In this document: positions 59,615 to 64,000 of the stretch, piece after piece | Layout of the letters: the number at the start of each line of letters is the position of its first letter | Position numbering within the stretch: position 1 is the first letter of the stretch | NCBI GenBank assembly: GCA_028283655.1 | Contig: JAPWKE010000003.1 | Coordinates: forward strand, 3,286,001-3,350,000 | Source: Acidobacteriaceae bacterium | GTDB taxonomy: Bacteria > Acidobacteriota > Terriglobia > Terriglobales > Acidobacteriaceae | DNA length: 64,000 nucleotides | Reading direction: 5' to 3' | Made by a program: the position numbers and the translations under genes | The notes under the pieces: generated by a model | Seen by the model: only the letters and a program-made list of their open reading frames with translations | What the model was told of the DNA's origin: nothing | The model's database searches: none

Positions 59615-60466
59615 TTAGGCGACCTTGGTGCCGAGCATCCAGCGGAAGGCGTTCGCGAGGTAATCCTTCAGGTCCTTGCGCTCGACAATGGCGTCGAGGA
59701 AGCCGTGCTCCAGCAGGAACTCTGAGCGCTGGAAGCCCTCAGGGAGCTTCTGGCGCGTGGTCTGCTCGATAACGCGCGGGCCCGCAAAGCCGATCAGAGC
59801 GCCAGGCTCCGCGATGTTCAGGTCGCCCTGCATCGCGAAAGACGCCGTAATGCCGCCGGTCGTGGGGTCCGTCATCAGGCTGATGTAGGGCACCTTGGCG
59901 TCATCCAGCTTCGCCAGTACGGCAGAGACCTTCGCAAGCTGCATCAGGCTCACAATGCCCTCCTGCATGCGTGCGCCGCCGGAGGCGGAGACGATGATAA
60001 GCGGAGTCTTTGTGGCGAGCGCGCGATCCCCTGCGCGGGCGATGGTTTCGCCAACAACCGCGCCCATGGAGCCGCCATTGAACTCAAACGCCATGGTGCT
60101 GAGCACGACGGGCTGGCCGTTGATGGTGCCCAGAGCGTTCAGGATCGCGTCGTCTAGGCCGGTCTTCTTCTGCGCCTGCCTGATGCGGTCCTTGTATGGC
60201 TTGAGATCCGTGAATTCGAGCGGATCGGTGGTGACGAGGCCGGTATCGACGATCTCGAAACCTGCGTCGAGGAGCAGTTCAATGCGCTGATGCGCGCTGA
60301 TGCGGAAGTGCCTGCCGCAGTTGGGGCAGACCATCAGGTTCGCTTCCAGGTCAGCCTTCCAGAGCGTCTTGCGGCACTGGTCGCACTTGATCCAGAGGCC
60401 TTCGGTGCGGACTTCATGGTCCGGCGTCGGAACGATCTCGTGGTCTTGGCGTTTGAACCAGGTCAT
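59615..60466 (-). CDS. accD: Acetyl-CoA carboxylase carboxyltransferase subunit beta
   Basis: 283 residues. The N-terminal zinc ribbon CDQC...CPNC is followed by the carboxyltransferase core: AFEFNGGSMGAVVGETIARA, IIVSASGGARMQEG, SLMTDPTTGG, GFAGPRVIEQT. AccD pairs with AccA to move the carboxyl group from biotin to acetyl-CoA, the first step in fatty acid synthesis. No accA in the window. Confidence 0.96.
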   Translation of the reverse strand: MTWFKRQDHEIVPTPDHEVRTEGLWIKCDQCRKTLWKADLEANLMVCPNCGRHFRISAHQRIELLLDAGFEIVDTGLVTTDPLEFTDLKPYKDRIRQAQKKTGLDDAILNALGTINGQPVVLSTMAFEFNGGSMGAVVGETIARAGDRALATKTPLIIVSASGGARMQEGIVSLMQLAKVSAVLAKLDDAKVPYISLMTDPTTGGITASFAMQGDLNIAEPGALIGFAGPRVIEQTTRQKLPEGFQRSEFLLEHGFLDAIVERKDLKDYLANAFRWMLGTKVA

Positions 60467-60682
60467 CGGCTGGGGGCTGCTCCTCTGGGGCCTCGAAGGC
60501 CCTGTTTATTGTAGCGGAGCGAGGAAACTCTGGCAGGAGAAGAGAAAAAGCCTCGGCGCAAAGGGCGCCAGGAGCGCAGAGGGAACGCGACGGCTTCGTA
60601 GCCTTACGAGAGTTCGTAGCGTTACGTTGCGTGCCTGGCGCCCACTGCGTCGAAGCTTGGCATCGAGGCTCGGAGAGGGAGC

Positions 60683-60952
60683 TTAGGCCGTGGCCCAGGC
60701 AGGTGCGTTGCCGAGAAGTGCGGCAGCGGAGAAGCGGGGGTCGCCGTTCCACTCCGGCAGATGGAAGCCGGTCTGCGGGTGGGCCTCAGCAGCGCCCGTG
60801 GCGTGCTGCTGACGGAGCGATTCGAGAATTTCAGCGCGGCGGCGGTCGCGTTCCGGCGCAGAGGTACGCGTCCAGTAAACGTGGAATCCCTGGCCGCAGA
60901 CTTCGCAGCGGACATCAGAGGCGGTTTCAGAAGCTTTACAGAGAACTTGCAT
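60683..60952 (-). CDS. Small CxxC protein, function unknown
   Basis: 89 residues. Starts MQVLCKASETASDVRCEVCGQGF; the Cys pair CEVC and Trp/Tyr-rich HVYW follow. A Glu/Arg helix and a Pro-rich end complete it. I recall similar short proteins in other Acidobacteriota. It may bind a metal; no function is known. It is divergent from thrS. Confidence 0.6.
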   Translation of the reverse strand: MQVLCKASETASDVRCEVCGQGFHVYWTRTSAPERDRRRAEILESLRQQHATGAAEAHPQTGFHLPEWNGDPRFSAAALLGNAPAWATA

Positions 60953-61093
60953 GGAGTCTTGGTGTCCTTTCTGAGGAATTGGTGACGCTCAGCAGGTGTG
61001 TGGCTAGAGTATCGCGTCCCGGCGATAGGAACATTGCATCTTTCCATGAGATCGATACAACTTCGGCAGCAACGAATCCGATATCCTTGCAGG

Positions 61094-63130
61094 GTGAGTG
61101 ATTTGATCAAGGTCCAGCTTCCTGATGGCTCTGTGCGCGAGGTTGCGCGCGGAACATCGCCGTTTGAGATTGCTTCGAGCATCTCCCCCCGTCTTGCCGC
61201 CGCGGTTGTCGTGGCGCGTGTTCGTCCGCTGAACACCACGACGACTACGGACGCTGACACCGAAGCCAAAGCCGAGCAGACCGAAGAGGCAATGTACGGC
61301 GGCGAAGCCACGGGTGAGCGCATCGTCGACCTGAACGCTCCGCTGACCGAAGACGTCGCGCTGGAGTTGCTGAAGGAGACCGACCCCGCTGCGCTGCGCG
61401 TGGTGCGCCACTCGGCCGCGCACGTCATGGCAACGGCGATCCTCGAGCTCTTTCCGGAGACCAAGCTTGGCCACGGCCCGGCAACAGACAACGGCTTCTT
61501 CTACGACGTGTATCGCGAAGTGCCGTTCACGGAACTCGACCTCGCTGCCATCGAAGGCCGCATGGCTGAAGTCGTCAAGCGCGACGAACCGTTCGTGCGC
61601 GTGGAAGAGTCGCGCAACAAGGGCCTTACCGATTACTCCGCTCAGGGTGAGTTCATGAAGGTCCACTTCATCGAACGCTTCACCAAAGAGGGCGACGAGA
61701 TCTCGCTGTACAAGAACGGCAACTTCACCGACTTCTGCCGTGGGCCGCATGTGCCTTCGACGGGCCGCGTGAAGGCGTTCAAGGTGATGTCCATCGCTGG
61801 CGCTTACTGGCTGGGCAATGAGAACAACCAGCAGTTGCAGCGCATCTACGGCACGGCATTCTTCAACGCCAAGGACCTCGACGCGCACTTCAAGCACCTG
61901 GAAGAAATCAAGGCGCGTGATCATCGCGTGCTCGGCAAGCAGCTCGACCTCTTCAGCATTCAGGAGATCGCTGGCGCAGGTCTGATCTTCTGGCACCCCA
62001 AGGGCGGCCTGATCCGCAAGACGATGGAAGACTGGATGCGCGACGAGTGCGTGCGCCGTGGTTACAACCTCGTCTACACGCCGCACATCATGCGTCGCGA
62101 GCTCTGGAAGGTCTCAGGCCACGAGGACGTCTACGCGGAGAACATGTATCCGCCGATGGAGCTGGACGATGCAGAGTACCGGCTCAAGCCGATGAACTGC
62201 CCCGGCCACATTCTCATCTACAAGTCGTCGCCGAAGTCTTATCGCGACCTGCCGCAGCGTTACGCCGAGCTTGGCAACGTGTATCGCTACGAACGCTCGG
62301 GCACCATGCATGGCTTGCTGCGTGTGCGTGGCTTTACGCAGGACGATGCGCACATCTTCTGCACGCGTGACCAGATTGTTTCGGAGATCGAAGGCTGCCT
62401 GGACTTCGCAGAAGCCGTGCTGAAGACCTTCGGGTTCAAGGAGTATCGCGTCGAGCTTTCGACACACGAGCCCGGCAACTCTGACTTCATCGGCACGCCG
62501 GAAGAGTGGGCGGAGAGCGAAGGAGCTTTGACGGACGTGCTCAAGAAGCGCGGCCTCACGTTCCAGAGCTTCCCTGGCGAAGCAGCCTTCTACGGCCCGA
62601 AGATCGACGTCAAGCTCGTCGATGTGCTCGGCCGTTTGTGGCAGCTTTCGACGGTGCAGTTCGACTTCAATCTGCCCAAGCGCTTTGAGCTGGAGTACGT
62701 TGGCGAAGATGGTGAACGTCATCAGCCGGTGATGGTGCATCGTGCGCTCTTCGGTTCGGTAGAACGCTTCTTCGGCGTACTGATCGAGCACTACGCGGGC
62801 TCGTTCCCGATGTGGCTTGCGCCTGTGCAGGTGGGCCTCGTGCCTATCTCGAACGAGAAGCACGTGGAGTATGCAGAGAGCTTGAAGAAGCGTCTCGAAG
62901 CTGCTGGCCTGCGCGTGGAACTCGATGCAACGAACGGCAAGATGCAGGGCAAGATTCGCGACTTCGGTGTCGCGAAGGTGCCGTTCATTCTGGTGGTCGG
63001 CGACAAGGAAGCGCAGACAGATTCGGTGAGCGTGCGTACACGTGGCAAGGGCGATCAGGGCTCGGTGACGGTGGAAGAGTTCATCGCACGCGCAACAGCG
63101 CTGACGAAAGAACACTCGATGGAGCTGTAG
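61094..63130 (+). CDS. thrS: Threonyl-tRNA synthetase
   Basis: 678 residues from GTG 61094, giving MSDLIKVQLPDGSVREV, the normal start of the TGS domain; the ORF is open 32 codons further up. An unusual Thr/Asp/Glu-rich insert (NTTTTTDADTEAKAEQTEEA) follows the TGS fold. Editing motif HSAAHVMATAI, then the class II core with KPMNCPGHILIYK, and RYERSGTMHGLLRVRGFTQDD. The C-terminal anticodon domain ends TALTKEHSMEL. Charges tRNA-Thr. Confidence 0.96.
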   Translation: MSDLIKVQLPDGSVREVARGTSPFEIASSISPRLAAAVVVARVRPLNTTTTTDADTEAKAEQTEEAMYGGEATGERIVDLNAPLTEDVALELLKETDPAALRVVRHSAAHVMATAILELFPETKLGHGPATDNGFFYDVYREVPFTELDLAAIEGRMAEVVKRDEPFVRVEESRNKGLTDYSAQGEFMKVHFIERFTKEGDEISLYKNGNFTDFCRGPHVPSTGRVKAFKVMSIAGAYWLGNENNQQLQRIYGTAFFNAKDLDAHFKHLEEIKARDHRVLGKQLDLFSIQEIAGAGLIFWHPKGGLIRKTMEDWMRDECVRRGYNLVYTPHIMRRELWKVSGHEDVYAENMYPPMELDDAEYRLKPMNCPGHILIYKSSPKSYRDLPQRYAELGNVYRYERSGTMHGLLRVRGFTQDDAHIFCTRDQIVSEIEGCLDFAEAVLKTFGFKEYRVELSTHEPGNSDFIGTPEEWAESEGALTDVLKKRGLTFQSFPGEAAFYGPKIDVKLVDVLGRLWQLSTVQFDFNLPKRFELEYVGEDGERHQPVMVHRALFGSVERFFGVLIEHYAGSFPMWLAPVQVGLVPISNEKHVEYAESLKKRLEAAGLRVELDATNGKMQGKIRDFGVAKVPFILVVGDKEAQTDSVSVRTRGKGDQGSVTVEEFIARATALTKEHSMEL

Positions 63131-63201
63131 TGCAGGTCATTCAACTGGAGACGAAGATCGCAGCGCCTGTTGAGCGCTGCTTTCTTTTGTCTTTGAAGTG
63201 A
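63130..63201 (+). pseudogene. Truncated SRPBCC gene, first 23 codons only
   Basis: A GTG overlapping the thrS stop (TAGTG) encodes VQVIQLETKIAAPVERCFLL then SLK and a stop. This is the characteristic N-terminus of SRPBCC/cyclase-dehydrase proteins (compare the intact gene at 55443). The rest is missing; the dioxygenase reading frame begins at 63198, four bases inside it. So a deletion has fused two genes here. Confidence 0.7.
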
Positions 63202-63815
63202 ATGATCTGCTCGCAATCATCGAAACGCAAGCTCATGCAAAACGAGGTCGCGGCGGTGTGCGGGATGTCTTGGACAATGTACCCGCGCTGCGCAACGTTG
63301 CTGATCATCCTGCGGTACGAGATGTTGTTGAAGGTGTGCTTGGCGAAGATGCCTTCCTTGTTCGCTCAATCCTTTTCGATAAGACTGACACGGCGAACTG
63401 GAAAGTGCCCTGGCACCAGGACGTCACGATTGCTGTACGTGAACGGCGCGATACAGAAAACTTCGGGCCCTGGTCGAGCAAGCAAGGCGTAACGCATGTA
63501 CAGCCGCCAACTGCGGTACTTGAAAGCATGGTGACGGTTCGCATTCATCTCGATCCTTGTCCAAAGGAAAACGGCGCGTTGAGAGTGATGCCTGGGACTC
63601 ATAAGCTTGGGCGCATTGATCAGAATGAGGCGCCACTTCACATCGAAGATCCCGGCATAGTCACCTGCACCGCAGCGTTAGGAGAAGCCCTCGTGATGAG
63701 ACCTCTACTCTTACATGCGTCTTCTGCCTCTGAAAATCCGAAACACAGAAGAGTGCTGCATTTTGATTTTGCCAATATAAGACTCCCAAACAGTCTTTCC
63801 TGGCATTTGCAATAA
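63198..63815 (+). CDS. Phytanoyl-CoA dioxygenase family protein, probably N-terminally truncated
   Basis: 205 residues. Iron and 2-oxoglutarate ligands are visible: KVPWHQDVTIAV (His, Asp) and the later MRPLLLHASSAS (His) with Arg in HRRVLHFDF. VRIHLDPCPKENGALRVMPGTHKLGRI is typical of the family. The N-terminal 30 or so residues that other members have before the LLAII helix appear to be missing, at the junction with the SRPBCC remnant. Activity is possible since ligands are intact. Substrate unknown. Confidence 0.75.
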   Translation: MNDLLAIIETQAHAKRGRGGVRDVLDNVPALRNVADHPAVRDVVEGVLGEDAFLVRSILFDKTDTANWKVPWHQDVTIAVRERRDTENFGPWSSKQGVTHVQPPTAVLESMVTVRIHLDPCPKENGALRVMPGTHKLGRIDQNEAPLHIEDPGIVTCTAALGEALVMRPLLLHASSASENPKHRRVLHFDFANIRLPNSLSWHLQ

Positions 63816-63844
63816 CACTAAGTCGCTTTTTTCAGCGTGTTTAT

Positions 63845-63868
63845 GACTATGGTCATAGACTATGGTCA
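63845..63868. promoter_or_regulatory. Direct-repeat operator before the Phd-type antitoxin
   Basis: GACTATGGTCA occurs twice (63845-63855, 63858-63868), each containing TGAC/GTCA-like half-sites. It is 12 bp before the antitoxin start, as expected for auto-repression by a Phd-family antitoxin. Confidence 0.55.
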
Positions 63869-63880
63869 CGAGGTGCGCTG

Positions 63881-64000
63881 ATGGCTGCGAAACAGGAAGT
63901 TCTGACGATCCCTGCGGGAGAGTTCAAGGCGAAGTGTCTGGCGCTCCTGGACCAGGTAAATAATGGCTCGCTCAAGGTGATTGTGACAAAGCGTGGCAAG
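63881..64000 (+). CDS. Phd/YefM-type antitoxin, 5' end
   Basis: Partial; 40 residues before the window ends. MAAKQEVLTIPAGEFKAKCL then ALLDQVNNGSLKVIVTKRGK is the Phd/YefM N-terminal DNA-binding fold. It probably precedes a Doc, YoeB or VapC-type toxin outside the window. The direct repeats just upstream fit self-regulation. Confidence 0.8.
   Translation, partial: MAAKQEVLTIPAGEFKAKCLALLDQVNNGSLKVIVTKRGK

Overview
The window looks like part of a chromosome from an Acidobacteriota member (Acidobacteriaceae-like; inferred from gene content, genus not determined). The evidence is two very long Oar-like TonB-dependent receptors with a carboxypeptidase-like N-terminal domain, a GloVer-repeat lipoprotein, a huge Ig-like-repeat/beta-helix secreted protein, a FecR-like protein with a Gly/Tyr/His-rich tail and several small Cys-motif proteins. 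Most genes are GC-rich. The sector around 17.8-20.2 kb is visibly AT-richer.

Layout: 0-8 kb is housekeeping (partial MltD-like lipoprotein, lepA, zapA with a ZapB-like coiled coil, tyrS, rpoD) with a decayed beta-lactamase-family gene. 8-12 kb holds a PQQ dehydrogenase, the FecR-like protein and a secreted protein. 12.5-17.1 kb is a three-gene glycosylation cassette: a polyprenyl-phosphate-type GT2 followed by two tandem paralogous polytopic GT-C-like proteins. 17.4-24 kb is the most unusual part. A large P-loop ATPase with an NDT/TIR-like N-terminus and a PIN-domain toxin pair sit beside gyrA, and a diverged 114-bp copy of the gyrA 3' end lies between them. 24-42 kb carries the big surface proteins and TonB receptors, interrupted by nadD-rsfS-rlmH and two small genes.

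42-49 kb is an origin-proximal-type segment: cobO, mnmE, a glutamine amidotransferase, rsmG, five parS palindromes, parA, parB. 49-53 kb has an AhpD-like/Rrf2 pair with a probable operator, a DUF433/DUF5615 toxin-antitoxin pair whose toxin has an in-frame stop, HU and a DUF2461 protein. 53-63 kb is metabolic and housekeeping (M28 peptidase, plsC, folC, a SAM methyltransferase, accD, thrS). The right edge shows a truncated SRPBCC gene joined to a phytanoyl-CoA dioxygenase gene, then the start of a Phd-type antitoxin.

Several minus-strand genes seem to be missing one base in or next to a short homopolymer (near 3823, 25493, 28511 and 31985). This could be real decay or a consensus error, and it affects how four genes should be read. 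All functions are inferred from reading the translations; no database search was done.
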